A stretch of DNA of 59,311 bases from Simkaniaceae bacterium (GTDB lineage Bacteria > Chlamydiota > Chlamydiia > Chlamydiales > Simkaniaceae). Below, in pieces: positions 43,880 through 54,255 of this stretch; within the stretch, counting starts at the first letter, position 1; every line of letters starts with the position of its first letter. Position numbers and translations under genes: made by a program. Location of the stretch: positions 1 through 59,311 of the forward strand of contig JAPOVA010000026.1 of the NCBI GenBank assembly GCA_026708385.1, written 5' to 3'. The notes below the pieces were generated by a model. The model made no database searches. It was not told the origin of the DNA and worked only from the letters and a program-made list of their open reading frames with translations.

Positions 43880-45206
43880 GTGTCCTTTCAGTTACCACGG
43901 ACGGGAGAATCCGAAGCTCATCGCCTTGGAAGGTGCCGGGGAGAAGTACACTTACGAAGAGTGTGATGCGAAGATTCGATCGGTTCTCCTGCGCGTGAGG
44001 GAGCGGGGGATCAAGTCGGGAGACCGGGTGGGAATCATTCCTCCGCACACATTGCATACCCCCGTCGTGTTGTTTGCCCTTTTTCGTCTGGGCGTTGCCG
44101 TATGTCTGATCGGTGAGCACATACCGGAGGGTGTAGTGTCCTCTCTATCGGATCGTACGAGAGCGCACTCTCTGATCGGGCCGGATGTCATCCGAGAGCT
44201 TCTCTCGGGTACCGGCAAGGGTAGGTCGTGCGGAACGACCCCCCCTTGTTTGGATCTCAAGGTCCGTGCCACCTATCTACCTACGTCGGGCACTACGGCA
44301 AAGGCAAAGATTGCATGCCATACGCTCGGGAACCACTATTACAGTGCGCTGGGATCGAATATGCGGTTCGGGTTATTGCCGACCGATCGCTACCTCCACT
44401 CTCTCCCCTTCCACCATATTTCCGGCATAGCCCCCCTCTTCAGAGTCGCCCTTGCAGGAGCAACACTCGTGTTCGGTGAGGGGAGGCAACCCCGATGCGA
44501 AACGTTGCTCGAACAAAGCATTACCCACCTTTCCGCAGTGCCCACGCAACTCTACCGTCTTCTAAAGGAGGGTGTTCCGTCCGATATGGTTGCGCTGAGC
44601 GCACGGTTAAAGGGGATCCTTCTCGGGGGTGCTCCCATTGCCTCTTCCCTCTACGAAAGAGCCGGGAAAGTAGGATTACCCCTCTATCCTTCGTATGGAA
44701 TGACCGAGATGAGTTCTCAGATTGCTACCTCTTTCGGTGCGGAGTCCGCAGACTTCTCCCTGGGTCACCTTTTGCCCTATCGAGAGTGGAAAATAGATGA
44801 GAGGGGAGAGATCTTCGTGAGGGGGAAGACCCTTTTTGCCGGTTATGCGGATGAGACCGACGAGCCGGATCTTCCTCTCGATGAAGAGGGATACTTTCCG
44901 ACGGGAGATATCGGGGTCTACCACGGTACGAGGGGGTTGATTCTCCGGGGCAGAAAGGATAGGCTCTTCATCAGCGGAGGAGAAAACATCTATCCGGAGG
45001 AGATCGAGACCGTTCTGGGGCAGATGGAAGGTATCCTCACCGCCCGGGTCGTCCCGGAAGCCGATCGAGAGTTCGGCATGCGTCCCGTAGCCTATATTCG
45101 GAGTATTCGCCCTGTCCGAGAGGGGAGTTTGACGGAGTACCTTGCCCCCCTTTTGCCCAAGTGGAAGATTCCGATCCGGTTTGTTACGGAGAGGGGAGGT
45201 TGTTGA
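43866..45206 (+). CDS. menE: o-Succinylbenzoate-CoA ligase
   Basis: MenE activates o-succinylbenzoate as its CoA thioester via an acyl-adenylate. The 446-residue protein belongs to the AMP-binding family: YLPTSGTTAKAK is the P-loop-like motif, PSYGMTEMSSQ the A5 motif, TGDIG with GRKDRLFISGGENIYPEEIE the hinge and C-terminal part (key GRKDRLFISGGENIYP). The usual final Lys region, LPKWKIPIRF, is present. ATG 43866 overlaps menC; a TTG two codons earlier is also in frame. At 446 residues it is a normal MenE length. It ends 9 bases from the convergent Inc-like gene. Confidence 0.9.
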   Translation: MKSVECPFSYHGRENPKLIALEGAGEKYTYEECDAKIRSVLLRVRERGIKSGDRVGIIPPHTLHTPVVLFALFRLGVAVCLIGEHIPEGVVSSLSDRTRAHSLIGPDVIRELLSGTGKGRSCGTTPPCLDLKVRATYLPTSGTTAKAKIACHTLGNHYYSALGSNMRFGLLPTDRYLHSLPFHHISGIAPLFRVALAGATLVFGEGRQPRCETLLEQSITHLSAVPTQLYRLLKEGVPSDMVALSARLKGILLGGAPIASSLYERAGKVGLPLYPSYGMTEMSSQIATSFGAESADFSLGHLLPYREWKIDERGEIFVRGKTLFAGYADETDEPDLPLDEEGYFPTGDIGVYHGTRGLILRGRKDRLFISGGENIYPEEIETVLGQMEGILTARVVPEADREFGMRPVAYIRSIRPVREGSLTEYLAPLLPKWKIPIRFVTERGGC

Positions 45207-45215
45207 TGAAGACGT

Positions 45216-45860
45216 TCACTCTCGCCTTTCCCGGGGAAGAGCTTTTTGAGCATGGTAGGTGCGGATGTTGTCTACGGCATATCTGACCAGTAGGCCCACG
45301 ACCACTCCGATCCCCAGACCTATTAGAATTCCCGGGAAGATACCCGCGGGTCCCCCCGCAAGGATGCCGCATGCGAGGCCGATAAGGATTCCCGGAATCG
45401 CGAAGGGAACCGCATAATGTGCCACCCGGGATTGTGGCTTCCGTTCATAAAACGGGATGATTTTTTCTAGGGGAGGAGCGGGAGTGAACCGAGGAAGAGG
45501 CATGGAGGCAGGGTCGGTAAGGTATCTGCTGAGTCTCAGGAATCCGGGTTGCCGGTCTCCGAATATTCGATATCGACGCGCTTGGTATCCGTGTACCTCG
45601 GTAAAGGAGTCGGATGCCGATGAAGTGGAATCGGTGTCGGAGTCGGATGCCGGTGAAGTGGAATCGGTGTCGGAGTCGGATGCCGGTAGAGTGGGAGCAA
45701 GGGCGCTCGATCCGAATCGGGGACGGGCCACACCGTCCACACCCTCAGCAGTCCGAGGAATCGAGTTACCGAATACCGGAATCAAGCGGGGAGAGTCGGC
45801 GAGATACCCACACCTCTGATGCACTCCTCCGATGCCGGAATCTACGAATCCGAAACCCAT
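45216..45860 (-). CDS. Inc-like protein with Ser/Asp/Thr repeat and bilobed membrane segment
   Basis: The 214-residue protein starts at ATG 45860, with AGGGGGATA 8 bases upstream; the longer frame to 45911 is rejected. Residues about 57-85 hold an 11-residue Ser/Asp/Thr unit in nearly three copies (SDSDTDSTSPA). Near the C-terminus two Gly/Ile/Val-rich lobes, IPGILIGLACGILAGG and IFPGILIGLGIGVVVGLLV, separated by a few residues, match the bilobed hairpin of Inc proteins that sit in the host-facing inclusion membrane. A basic tail follows. Function unknown. It has a near-consensus promoter and an upstream palindrome. Confidence 0.6.
   Translation of the reverse strand: MGFGFVDSGIGGVHQRCGYLADSPRLIPVFGNSIPRTAEGVDGVARPRFGSSALAPTLPASDSDTDSTSPASDSDTDSTSSASDSFTEVHGYQARRYRIFGDRQPGFLRLSRYLTDPASMPLPRFTPAPPLEKIIPFYERKPQSRVAHYAVPFAIPGILIGLACGILAGGPAGIFPGILIGLGIGVVVGLLVRYAVDNIRTYHAQKALPRERRE
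45611..45688 (-). repeat. 33-bp tandem repeat in the Inc-like gene
   Basis: CGGATGCCG recurs at 45611, 45644 and 45677, exactly 33 bases (11 codons) apart, with near identity between copies. It encodes the acidic Ser/Asp/Thr unit. Confidence 0.85.
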
Positions 45861-45929
45861 GATCACTATCCCCCTATCAACATAAACGATCGGAAGGAAT
45901 ATCCGATTCACATCCGGTCTACAATCTCA

Positions 45930-45960
45930 ATTATACGATAATCAAGATATTTTTTGTCAA
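45930..45960 (-). promoter_or_regulatory. Near-consensus promoter of the Inc-like gene
   Basis: On the minus strand TTGACA (45960-45955) and TATAAT (45935-45930) are both perfect hexamers, separated by 19 bases, slightly longer than the ideal 17. They lie about 70 bases before the ATG at 45860. Confidence 0.65.
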
Positions 45961-45983
45961 TTTGCTCGAAGTATAAAATCGTA

Positions 45984-46002
45984 ACACTCTTAATTAGAGT
46001 GT
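45984..46002. promoter_or_regulatory. Perfect palindrome upstream of the promoter
   Basis: ACACTCTTAATTAGAGTGT is a 7-bp inverted repeat with a 5-base centre, 24 bases upstream of the -35 box. Its size and position suit an operator or activator site for a dimeric regulator. Confidence 0.5.
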
Positions 46003-46389
46003 GTAGTGCCTATCATACTTCCGAATCGAACGAGATCGATTTCTTCGATTGCGTTGCGCTTGCCGGATACGACCTTCCCCGTATTGCTTAGACAAAAGAA
46101 CGAGTAGAGGGGGTATGAAACATATGTACTCATTCTACTTTTAGTGATACAATTCACGTAGCTTATTAAGGTTAGCGATATTTTACGGAGTTCCTCCGGA
46201 GGCTTTGTTGTTCGCATGGCGGAATATCTCCGTTGCAATGAGAAAACGTGATGTCCGAACGAGTACGTACCGGTGAGCCGTACCTCATGCATGTCGACGG
46301 TAGGTCGGAGAATCCTCCCTCGCTACGTGATCTCTCATGTATTCATTGAAATGAGCGGTAAAGTGATAGGAATATGTTTACGGAAGAGC
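46003..46389. other. Spacer between Inc-like promoter and uvrA end
   Basis: The stretch is AT-richer than average. A minus-strand frame of 100 codons (45990-46292) has mixed composition and no motif or clear ribosome site, so I do not call it. No terminator hairpin with a U-run was found after uvrA. Confidence 0.4.
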
Positions 46390-49300
46390 TTATGTTGATG
46401 CGGACCGGTTTTCGGAGGTCGTGCCGACCGTTACCAACTCTTTGAGGAACGGGGCCGTTTTGGAACCGGCACAACCCGCTACCTCCTCCGGCGTACCCGT
46501 GGCGATCACCCTCCCCCCCTCATCACCCGCTCCGGGTCCCAGGTCGATGATGTGATCGGCCTCCACGATCATCCGGGGATTGTGTTCGATCATGATCACC
46601 GTATTCCCCCTGTCGATCTGTTCGTGGAAAAGGGGGGTGAGACGTTCGATGTCGGAGAGGTGCAACCCCATGGTCGGCTCGTCAAACAGGTACAGAGAAT
46701 GCTTCCTATCCGGTTTGGCAAGGACGGAAGAGAGACGGAGGCGGGTACTCTCTCCTCCCGACAGGGTAGCGATACGCTGCCCGAGGGTCAGATAGCCCAA
46801 CCCCGTCTTTTCCAAGGAGGACAAAAGTCTCTGCAACGATGCGACGGGGGGGAGAAAGGCGAGAGCTTCCGAAATCGTCAGTCTGAGTAGATCTCCCGGA
46901 TGTTTACCCTTGTAGCGAACGGTCAGAGGCAGGGGTCTCAGACGATTTCCCCGGCAGGCATTGCAGGTAACGGTGACGGGGGGCAGGGGTTGCGGATGCA
47001 CCTTCTCGATTCCGAGACCCCGACATCTCTCGCACATCCCCGCGGATGTATTGTAGGCAAAATGATCCGGCGTAAGACCTCGTATCTTTGCCTCCTTTAA
47101 CGAGGCATAAAAGTGTCGGACGGGGGTGAGTACTCCCGTGTAGGTTGCCACATCGGAGCGGGGCGTATGTCCCGTCGGGTTTTGATCGAACAGGGCTACC
47201 TCTTCGATTGTCTCTCCGTTTTTGATCTCTCCGGCCCTCTCCGGGTCGCGTAATCTTCGGTAAAGGATGTCACGCATCAGGGTCGATTTGCCGGCACCCG
47301 AAACACCCGTAATCGCCGTGATCGCGTGCGTGGGAAAGGTGACCCGAGGAATGCGTAAGTTGTGTTCGTACGCCCCCTCGACGATCAGGGGAGGAGAACT
47401 GCCTTTCCGCCTCGTTCGGGGAGGAGGCTTTCCCTTCCTCATATAGTGCCCCGTAAGAGAGGCGCTCTCCCGTTTGATCTCGGTAAGGGTTCCCCGGGCA
47501 AGGATGCGACCGCCCCCTTTTCCCCCTTCCGGACCGAACTCTACGATCGTATCGGCAATCGAGAGGAGGGTGGGGTCGTGATCGACGATGATGAGCGTGT
47601 TGCCCGGCGCACGTACGTTTTCGAGCGCCTTCCCCAAACGGAAGGTATTGTAGGGGTGGAGGTTTGCCGTCGGTTCCTCGATCACGTAGAGAGAACCCGT
47701 AAGACCCCTTCCGAGACGGCCGGCGAGGTGAATGCGTGCGACTTCCCCCCCGCTGAGCGTGGGAGCCGTTCTGTCCAAGGAGAGATAGGTAAGGCCCAGG
47801 TCGCATAGGAAACGGAGTCTCTCCTCTATCCGTAGAAAGAGCTCTTGCCACTCCGGCCCCTCCCGAACACCCATCTCTTTGATTTTTGCGAGCGCCTCGA
47901 ACAGAGGCAGGCGGACAAGCTCCCCGAAACGGATGCCGGCTACCTCGACCATCCGTGCAAGGGGTCGGAGGCGCTCCCCCCGACATGCCTCACAGAGAAC
48001 GGATGCCGACCCTTCCATGAATCCCGATCCGGAACAGAGGGGACACATCCCCTCTTCCGCATTGCAGGAAAAGGTGTTCGGGGTGAGGGGGGGGAAACAT
48101 TTTCCCGTTGCGGGCACGGAAAAAGAGAGATGGAAGAGGAGGTCGGTGCCATCCACCGAAAGGGTCACGGGTTCTTTGGAAAAGGCCGTGGCGATCCGGA
48201 CCGCTTCCGCAATTCTCACCTTACTCGTCTTGCGTACCTTGAGCCGGTCGATGACGAGAAAGAGTTCGTTTTCCCTCTTCGGATCGTATGAGATCTCCTC
48301 TTCATCGAGAGAGAGGTACCGGCCGTTGAGACGAATGCGGAGAAACCCCCTCTTGAGGAGGAGATCTTTCACCTCCCCGAAAGTTTTCGTCGACGAGGAG
48401 GTCAGAGGAGCCAAGACGTAAAGGGGTGTGCCCTCTTTGTTGCGCATGACATAGTCGGCTATGTATTCGGGGGTAACGAATGTGATCCGTTCGTGTGTGT
48501 CGGGGCAGTAGGCAACTCCCGCTCGAGCGAAAAGGGTGCGCAGGAGTTCATCAATTTCGGTCATCGTCCCGACCGTTGACCGGAAACTTCCCCCCCGCCC
48601 CTTTCGTTTGACGGCAATGGAGGGGGGGAGCCCTTCGATCAGATCGACATCCGGTTTGGGCATCTGCCTTACCGATCGACGTACGTGGGGGGGGAGGGTG
48701 TCGATATACCTTCTCTGCCCTTCGGCGTAGAGTGTTTCGAAAGCGAGGGAAGACTTCCCGGAACCCGAAGGGCCGGTAAAGAGTGTGATGCCGTTCCGGG
48801 GAATGGAGAGGGAGAGGTTTCGGAGGTTGTTTTGTCCGGCCCCTTTGATCCGGATCACCTCCTCTTCGCCTGCCGTTTCCCCCGTTGTCGGGGGTTGGTG
48901 GGATACAACTCTTTGTCGGAGAGCTTGTCCCGTCGGACTCTCCTCTTCGGCGAGATGATCGGGAGATCCCGCAAAGAGGATACGCCCCCCCTCCGTACCC
49001 CCTCCCGGACCCAGGTCGATCACCCAATCGGCCACTTTGATCAGATCGGTGTTGTGCTCGATGACGAGTAGGGAGTGGCCGGCGTCGCAGAGGGCGTGGA
49101 GTATTTCGGTTAACGTGGTGATGTCATGGGGATGGAGCCCTGTCGTGGGCTCATCCAAAATGTAAAGAGTGTGTCCCTTTGCGGGTCGGATCAGTTCGGA
49201 GGCAAGTTTGATTCTCTGCGCCTCTCCTCCCGAAAGGGTGGTGGCGGGTTGTCCCAGAGGGAGATAACCGAGACCCGCCCGGATGAGGAAAGCGAGTTTG

Positions 49301-51744
49301 ATCCGGATGGCCGGAACCGGATCGAAAAGGGCATGTGCCTCCTCTATCGTCATTTCGAGTACGTCGTGAATCGTATGTCCTTTGAAGGTGACGGAAAGGG
49401 TTCTCTCGTCGAACCGTTTTCCCGAACAGAGAGGGCACACCTGCCACGCCGTGTCGGCAAGATCGGTGTCGCCCCCCTTACGTCCGGTTCCCGCACACGC
49501 GGGACAGGCGCCCTCTTTCGCATTGAAGCTGAATCTACTCGGTGTAAATCCGGCTACCTTGCTTGCCGGAAGGGAGGCAAACCATAGGCGAATCTCATCA
49601 AAAACCTTGGTGTAGGTGCCGGGATTCGAGCCGGGAATTTTCCCGATGGGAGTTTGGTCTACGGCAATCACCTTGGTCACGCAATCGACACCCTCAATCG
49701 ATTCGTAGGGCCCTCCCCCTTTTTTCGCTCCGTGAAGCTCAGCTGCCAGGGCGGGGTAGAGCGTACCGGTGATCAGAGAGGATTTCCCCGACCCGGAAAC
49801 GCCCGTCACGGCCGTAAAGAGTCCCGAGGGGACGGTGAGGGTGACATTGCGCAAGTTGTGGTGGGTGGCGCCACGGAGGGTGATCCCTTTTCGGTCGGGT
49901 GAGGGTACCCTTCTTTTCCGATGATGGGGGTGAGGACCGCCCTCGGCGAGGTACCGACCCGTAAGGGAACGGGGATTCTTCATGATGTCATCGGGTGTTC
50001 CCTGTGCCACGATCGTCCCCCCCTTTTTTCCGGCTCCCGGTCCGAAGTCTACGATGTGGTCGGCGGCGAGGATCGTTTCCGGGTCGTGTTCGACGACGAT
50101 AACCGTGTTGCCCGACGAGGAGAGGGTGTGCAACATCCGGATCAGCTTTGCATTGTCGGAGGGGTGAAGACCGATGGAGGGTTCATCGAGGACGTAGATG
50201 ACGGAGGTAAGTCCCGAACCGATTCGGGAGGCCAGCCGGACCCTTTGTCCTTCTCCTCCCGATAGGGTGGGGGCGACCCTATCCAAGGTAAGATAGTGGA
50301 GCCCGACACCCGAGAGGAAGCGGAGGCGTTTTTTGATCTCTTCGATGATTTCTTCGGCAATAACGGCTTTCGGAGGTTCGAGTACCGAACCGGTAAAAAA
50401 AGAGAGCGCCTCTTCCACGGTCATGGCGGTGATTTCGTGAATCCTCTTCCCCCCCCGTCCCCCCAACAAGGTCATTGCGGGGTACGCTTTGAGGCGTGAT
50501 CCCAGACATTCGGGGCAGACCGATTCACGGACGAAACGCTTCATGCTTTTTTCATACGCAGCGCTCTTCGCCTTGTTGAGGCGCTCTTCCGCTTCGGCAA
50601 GGATGCCGCGCCACGGGACGTACCGGGGTCGACCGCCTCCCTTTTCGGCGGGGCGAGTCCGGTGGGTCCGGAGTTCGTCCTTATCGTCACCGTATAGGAG
50701 GATCTTTCGGACCTTTTCCGGAAGATCTTTCCAAACCGTTTCCATGCCGAACCGGTAGATGCGCGCTAAATGTTCGTAGATGTTTGTCCGGTTGACCGTC
50801 CCGTATCTACCCGGAATTTTCAGACATCCCTCTTCGACCGTCGCATTCTCATCGATGATCGCGGTGAGATCGAACTTGCGCACATAGCCGAGGCCCTTAC
50901 ACCAAGGACACATGCCGGCGGGGTGGTTGAAGGAAAAATCGTGTGCCTCCAGGGGGGGGTAAGAGCGCTTCGACTTCTTGGCATACCCCTGAAGGGAAAA
51001 AAAGAGTTCTTTTTCCTCTTTCCCTTCAAGGTATAGAACCGATAAGGTGTTCGACCCCGATGCGAGCGCCGTTTCGACCGCTTCGATCAGTCGCTCTTTC
51101 TCACCTGTTCCGAGAATGAGTCTGTCTATGACGAGGTCGATGTCGTGCGTACCCCTTTCGGGAAGGGAAATCCCGTCGGCAAGATCGATGAAAGTGCCGT
51201 TGAGGCGGATTCTCGAAAAGCCCTCTCTGAGCAGGTCGTCCGCCATCTCTTGCACGGAACCCTTTCTCTTCCGAGCGTAGGGGGCCAGAACGGTGAGTTT
51301 CGTGCGGAGGGGGAGGCGTTCTATCGAGGCGACGATATCGCCGACACTTTGCGGGGTGATGACCTCCCCCGTCAGAGGGCATCTGCACGTGCCCGTTTCG
51401 GCAAAGAGCAGGCGCAGATAGTCGTAGATACCGGTCATGGTTCCGACGGTGGAGCGGGGATTGTGTCCCGCCGTCTTCTGTTCGACCGCGATGGTGGGTC
51501 GGATCCCCTCGACGGCATCGAGGTCGGGCTTCGGCAACTCTTCGGCGTAGTGACGGAGATGACGGGAGAGGGATTCTACGTAGCGCCTCTGTCCCTCGAT
51601 GTAGATCGTATCAAAGGCGAGGGAAGATTTTCCCGATCCCGACACCCCCGTAAAGAGAACCAACCTATCGGAAGGGATCGATAGATCGATCCCTTTCAGA
51701 TTATGGACACGGACCTTCTTTAGTCGGAGAGGTGGTTTCGACAT
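46390..51744 (-). CDS. uvrA: Excinuclease ABC subunit A, fused double-length form
   Basis: UvrA is the damage-recognition ATPase of nucleotide excision repair. The 1784-residue protein is two full UvrA units in one chain, as in Chlamydia. Four Walker A motifs are visible: GVSGSGKSS near 33 and again near 645, GPSGSGKSS near 990, GVSGAGKST near 1478. Each unit also has its own ABC signatures ([40 protein letters not shown]) and CxxC zinc modules ([24 protein letters not shown]). The usual bacterial UvrA is about 940 residues and works as a dimer, so this form may act as a fused dimer. ATG 51744 lies inside gntK and gives [10 protein letters not shown]; the longer frame is rejected. Confidence 0.96.
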   Translation of the reverse strand: MSKPPLRLKKVRVHNLKGIDLSIPSDRLVLFTGVSGSGKSSLAFDTIYIEGQRRYVESLSRHLRHYAEELPKPDLDAVEGIRPTIAVEQKTAGHNPRSTVGTMTGIYDYLRLLFAETGTCRCPLTGEVITPQSVGDIVASIERLPLRTKLTVLAPYARKRKGSVQEMADDLLREGFSRIRLNGTFIDLADGISLPERGTHDIDLVIDRLILGTGEKERLIEAVETALASGSNTLSVLYLEGKEEKELFFSLQGYAKKSKRSYPPLEAHDFSFNHPAGMCPWCKGLGYVRKFDLTAIIDENATVEEGCLKIPGRYGTVNRTNIYEHLARIYRFGMETVWKDLPEKVRKILLYGDDKDELRTHRTRPAEKGGGRPRYVPWRGILAEAEERLNKAKSAAYEKSMKRFVRESVCPECLGSRLKAYPAMTLLGGRGGKRIHEITAMTVEEALSFFTGSVLEPPKAVIAEEIIEEIKKRLRFLSGVGLHYLTLDRVAPTLSGGEGQRVRLASRIGSGLTSVIYVLDEPSIGLHPSDNAKLIRMLHTLSSSGNTVIVVEHDPETILAADHIVDFGPGAGKKGGTIVAQGTPDDIMKNPRSLTGRYLAEGGPHPHHRKRRVPSPDRKGITLRGATHHNLRNVTLTVPSGLFTAVTGVSGSGKSSLITGTLYPALAAELHGAKKGGGPYESIEGVDCVTKVIAVDQTPIGKIPGSNPGTYTKVFDEIRLWFASLPASKVAGFTPSRFSFNAKEGACPACAGTGRKGGDTDLADTAWQVCPLCSGKRFDERTLSVTFKGHTIHDVLEMTIEEAHALFDPVPAIRIKLAFLIRAGLGYLPLGQPATTLSGGEAQRIKLASELIRPAKGHTLYILDEPTTGLHPHDITTLTEILHALCDAGHSLLVIEHNTDLIKVADWVIDLGPGGGTEGGRILFAGSPDHLAEEESPTGQALRQRVVSHQPPTTGETAGEEEVIRIKGAGQNNLRNLSLSIPRNGITLFTGPSGSGKSSLAFETLYAEGQRRYIDTLPPHVRRSVRQMPKPDVDLIEGLPPSIAVKRKGRGGSFRSTVGTMTEIDELLRTLFARAGVAYCPDTHERITFVTPEYIADYVMRNKEGTPLYVLAPLTSSSTKTFGEVKDLLLKRGFLRIRLNGRYLSLDEEEISYDPKRENELFLVIDRLKVRKTSKVRIAEAVRIATAFSKEPVTLSVDGTDLLFHLSFSVPATGKCFPPLTPNTFSCNAEEGMCPLCSGSGFMEGSASVLCEACRGERLRPLARMVEVAGIRFGELVRLPLFEALAKIKEMGVREGPEWQELFLRIEERLRFLCDLGLTYLSLDRTAPTLSGGEVARIHLAGRLGRGLTGSLYVIEEPTANLHPYNTFRLGKALENVRAPGNTLIIVDHDPTLLSIADTIVEFGPEGGKGGGRILARGTLTEIKRESASLTGHYMRKGKPPPRTRRKGSSPPLIVEGAYEHNLRIPRVTFPTHAITAITGVSGAGKSTLMRDILYRRLRDPERAGEIKNGETIEEVALFDQNPTGHTPRSDVATYTGVLTPVRHFYASLKEAKIRGLTPDHFAYNTSAGMCERCRGLGIEKVHPQPLPPVTVTCNACRGNRLRPLPLTVRYKGKHPGDLLRLTISEALAFLPPVASLQRLLSSLEKTGLGYLTLGQRIATLSGGESTRLRLSSVLAKPDRKHSLYLFDEPTMGLHLSDIERLTPLFHEQIDRGNTVIMIEHNPRMIVEADHIIDLGPGAGDEGGRVIATGTPEEVAGCAGSKTAPFLKELVTVGTTSENRSAST

Positions 51745-52247
51745 GAGAGCTCTTCGATAATGGTGCGGAGGATGGCCTCTTTCGGGGCCGCACTCTCTAC
51801 GGTAATGCACCCTCCTTCTTCTTCCGTCGGCTCTTCAAGGGTGCGAAATTGACTTTCCAGAAGGTCGGCATGAAAGAAGTGGCCGGTCCGCTTGTGTAGG
51901 CGAGAGCTTGCGGTTTCGGGAGAGCTTTTCAGGTAGACGAACAGGATGACGGAATCCTTTGCCAAAATCCGCCTATAGGCGCGCTTAAGTGCCGAGCAAG
52001 CAAGCACCATGGGTTCTTCCCTTTCGACGTGCCGTGCTACGAGGGTGGCAAGCGTTTCAAGCCAAGGCTTTCTATCCTCATCGGTGAGGGGGAGGCCGCG
52101 CGTCATCTTTTCCCTATTTGCGGGGGGGTGGAAGAGGTCCGCATCATGGAAGGTCCACCCCAACTCTTTTGCCAAGAGGGTACCGACGGAGGTTTTGCCG
52201 GAACCCGCCACCCCGATGATGATGATGCCACCCGTCTTCCGGGGCAC
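51720..52247 (-). CDS. gntK: Gluconokinase
   Basis: GntK phosphorylates gluconate to 6-phosphogluconate, feeding the pentose phosphate pathway. The 175-residue protein has the P-loop GVAGSGKTS, then FHDADLFHPPANREKM, LACSALKRAYRRIL and RTGHFFHADLLESQF, all typical of the short (thermoresistant-type) gluconokinases. GTG 52247 is the only start near the first strand. It is a metabolic gene inside a run of T3S and repair genes; it follows the preceding gene by only 4 bases and overlaps uvrA by 25 bases. Confidence 0.92.
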   Translation of the reverse strand: MPRKTGGIIIIGVAGSGKTSVGTLLAKELGWTFHDADLFHPPANREKMTRGLPLTDEDRKPWLETLATLVARHVEREEPMVLACSALKRAYRRILAKDSVILFVYLKSSPETASSRLHKRTGHFFHADLLESQFRTLEEPTEEEGGCITVESAAPKEAILRTIIEELSCRNHLSD

Positions 52248-52251
52248 CGTC

Positions 52252-52740
52252 CTAGCGTGTTGTTTGCGATGAGATCGTCTTCATGATCTCCAGAAATCGC
52301 TCTTGGAGTGACCGGTAATGGGCCTCTTGCTCTTCCTTGGCCTTTTGTTGTTCTTCGACCTCTTGTCTCAACACGTTCGATTGATGATCATAAAGGGTCT
52401 CGTCATCGGTCTTGAACCTCTGATATGCCCCCGAGCAGGAGTCGGCTACCCTCTGTGCCCCCGTGCTACCGGTTTCGCACAGTCTACTCGCGGTAGCATA
52501 GCCCCTGTAAGATAGGCAAGGTGCCAGAACGGAGACGAAGGCGATCCCTCCGGAGAGATAGGCCATTGTCCGGTGTTTGCCGGCCATCTCCGGGTAGAGA
52601 TCGGCCTTTTTCTCGACACTTGTCGCCCAAACGTCACGCAATTCTCTGAGATTGCGTGTTGTGGACTGTTTGAGTTCGATAGAAGCTCTCTCTACCGAAG
52701 AGAGCACTTGACATGCTTGAATCAAAGGGTTGAGTACCAT
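52252..52740 (-). CDS. Possible small T3S translocator (CopD-like position)
   Basis: The 162-residue protein has one hydrophobic segment (AYLSGGIAFVSVLAPCLSY) at about 59-77, flanked by polar helices, with a strong charged coiled coil in the last 45 residues (RQEVEEQQKAKEEQEAHYRSL). It follows a CopB-like translocator and an LcrH-like chaperone, the place of copD in Chlamydia, but is less than half of that protein's length, so the identity rests on position and topology. ATG 52740 is 14 bases after the CopB-like stop. Confidence 0.5.
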   Translation of the reverse strand: MVLNPLIQACQVLSSVERASIELKQSTTRNLRELRDVWATSVEKKADLYPEMAGKHRTMAYLSGGIAFVSVLAPCLSYRGYATASRLCETGSTGAQRVADSCSGAYQRFKTDDETLYDHQSNVLRQEVEEQQKAKEEQEAHYRSLQERFLEIMKTISSQTTR

Positions 52741-52754
52741 GATATCTCCTCTGT

Positions 52755-53786
52755 TTATAGTGTGTTTTGGATCATGTTTTTGGTGGAACGGTTTGCGTCA
52801 TCGACGGAGGCAAAGGCCACATTAAAAAGGTGTTTACTGTCGGAAATATTTAGGGATTTGTAGTGTCTCCGTACGTCATCCGCTATCTGTTGTCTCTCCT
52901 TCCGCAATCCGGTGATCTTCCGCAAGATTCCCTTTTGTGCGGCCGTATTCATCCGCCTCTCGTAATTCGTAGCACCCTCTACGCCGGCCGTGACTGCGCC
53001 GAGCCCCTTCATGAGTCCCTGAAAGATTCCGGCCGGCTGCACGAGCCCCCCCGGAATCGTGAGTAACGCGATCCCCGATGCCATCAAGCCGGATAGCCAT
53101 TCATACCGTTCCTTCCCGAGCAGGTTGAGGAGGGTGGAGCCGAGCCCCAAGGCCGTCATGGCCACGCCGGAGGCGATACCGGCGAGATCGGATGCGTCCA
53201 CCGATGTTCCCGTGAGGATAGCCCCTGCGATACACCCCATTGCCGGTGTGAGGAGGCGGATAGCCTCTTTCACATAATCGAGAGAGCGATTCCGTTTGGC
53301 GATTGCGATCGATTTACGGAGTTGTTCGCAGAAGGATTCCTCGAGTTCTCCCTGCTTCTTATGATCGGTGACAATGATCGAGCCGATCGTCGTTCGTCCG
53401 ACCGCCATTGTGTGCGTACAATCATCCACCACCTTGACCATCACGAGTTGGGGGTGAGGTGTGAGACCGATATCGGTTCCGGAAGAGGCTGAGTCGGCAA
53501 AGGGGAGACCGAACAGCGAATCGGACCCTTCGTTGCGGACTCTCCGCCCGGAACGGGTAGGAAGGGGAAGGGAGGGGGGAAGGGGGGAGCAGTCGGTACA
53601 CCCTTCATCGGAAGGTGGGGGGAGGGGGGAGAATGCGACGTCCCGGTAGGGTCGGGGATCGACATATCGATCCCTTTCCCTACCGATCCGGGGGGGGGTG
53701 GGTGAAGCCGGCCTGACGGGGGAAGGAGGGGGGCTCTTCTCCTCGTGGAGAAGATCGAGAAAAAAAGCTTTTACCGCATGCAACAT
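52755..53786 (-). CDS. copB: T3S translocator, CopB/YopB-like
   Basis: The 343-residue protein starts at ATG 53786, just after the chaperone stop, with GAGG upstream; the longer frame overlapping the chaperone is rejected. The N-terminal third is Pro-rich. Then a hydrophobic region follows at about 181-250: MGCIAGAILTGTSVDASDLAG, AMTALGLGSTLLNLL and LSGLMASGIALLTIPGGLV, separated by KERYE, as in translocators that insert in the host membrane. Amphipathic helices follow. Translocators of this class are kept soluble by an LcrH/SycD chaperone, whose gene is immediately upstream. Chlamydial CopB is longer (about 490 residues). Confidence 0.68.
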   Translation of the reverse strand: MLHAVKAFFLDLLHEEKSPPPSPVRPASPTPPRIGRERDRYVDPRPYRDVAFSPLPPPSDEGCTDCSPLPPSLPLPTRSGRRVRNEGSDSLFGLPFADSASSGTDIGLTPHPQLVMVKVVDDCTHTMAVGRTTIGSIIVTDHKKQGELEESFCEQLRKSIAIAKRNRSLDYVKEAIRLLTPAMGCIAGAILTGTSVDASDLAGIASGVAMTALGLGSTLLNLLGKERYEWLSGLMASGIALLTIPGGLVQPAGIFQGLMKGLGAVTAGVEGATNYERRMNTAAQKGILRKITGLRKERQQIADDVRRHYKSLNISDSKHLFNVAFASVDDANRSTKNMIQNTL

Positions 53787-53787
53787 A

Positions 53788-54255
53788 TCATCCCGTCCTC
53801 GATAAGAGTGTTTCCAACCGACGTACGCGATCTCCTTGATCGGGGAGGGGGTGTGCTCGTCGGTACGCTTCGAGCGCTTTTTTTCCCTCTTCCCGCTTTC
53901 CCGATGCCGCATAACACTCGGAGGCGTGGAGGTGAGGTAGCGGGTCGGTGCCGTCCATGAGTGTGTACAGGCCCCACATCTTCAACGCCTCGTCATACCG
54001 TTTCACGGCCTGTAGGGAAGCGGCCATACCGAAGAGGTAGCGCGTTTCGAAAGGATGCATGGCGATGAGGGTTCGAAATATCTCCGTTGCCTCATCGTAT
54101 TTTCGTGCAAGATAGAGGTTGTAGGCGCGAGCATGGAGTACCTCCGGGTCGTCCGAGGAGGATTCTTTCGAAAGGAAGGGTACCCCTTTCTCCAATCTCC
54201 GACTGAGAGGAAGGAGTGCCTCCCGCAAACGGTGTTCTTCATCCGGTTTCATCAT
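53788..54255 (-). CDS. lcrH: T3S chaperone, LcrH/SycD family
   Basis: The 155-residue protein consists of three TPR hairpins in its middle (about 40-140): NLYLARKYDEATEIFRTLI, RYLFGMAASLQAVKRYDEAL, and DPLPHLHASECYAASGKREEG (20 or fewer in each shown part). These follow the SycD consensus and contain the conserved hydrophobic groove residues. The family holds the two translocators in an export-ready state. ATG 54255 overlaps the stop of the upstream gene. The placement directly before a translocator gene agrees with its role. Confidence 0.87.
   Translation of the reverse strand: MMKPDEEHRLREALLPLSRRLEKGVPFLSKESSSDDPEVLHARAYNLYLARKYDEATEIFRTLIAMHPFETRYLFGMAASLQAVKRYDEALKMWGLYTLMDGTDPLPHLHASECYAASGKREEGKKALEAYRRAHPLPDQGDRVRRLETLLSRTG

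Noticed and set aside
45990-46292. 100-codon minus-strand frame between the Inc-like gene and uvrA
   Set aside because: No motif, no ribosome site, and it covers the palindrome upstream of the Inc-like promoter.
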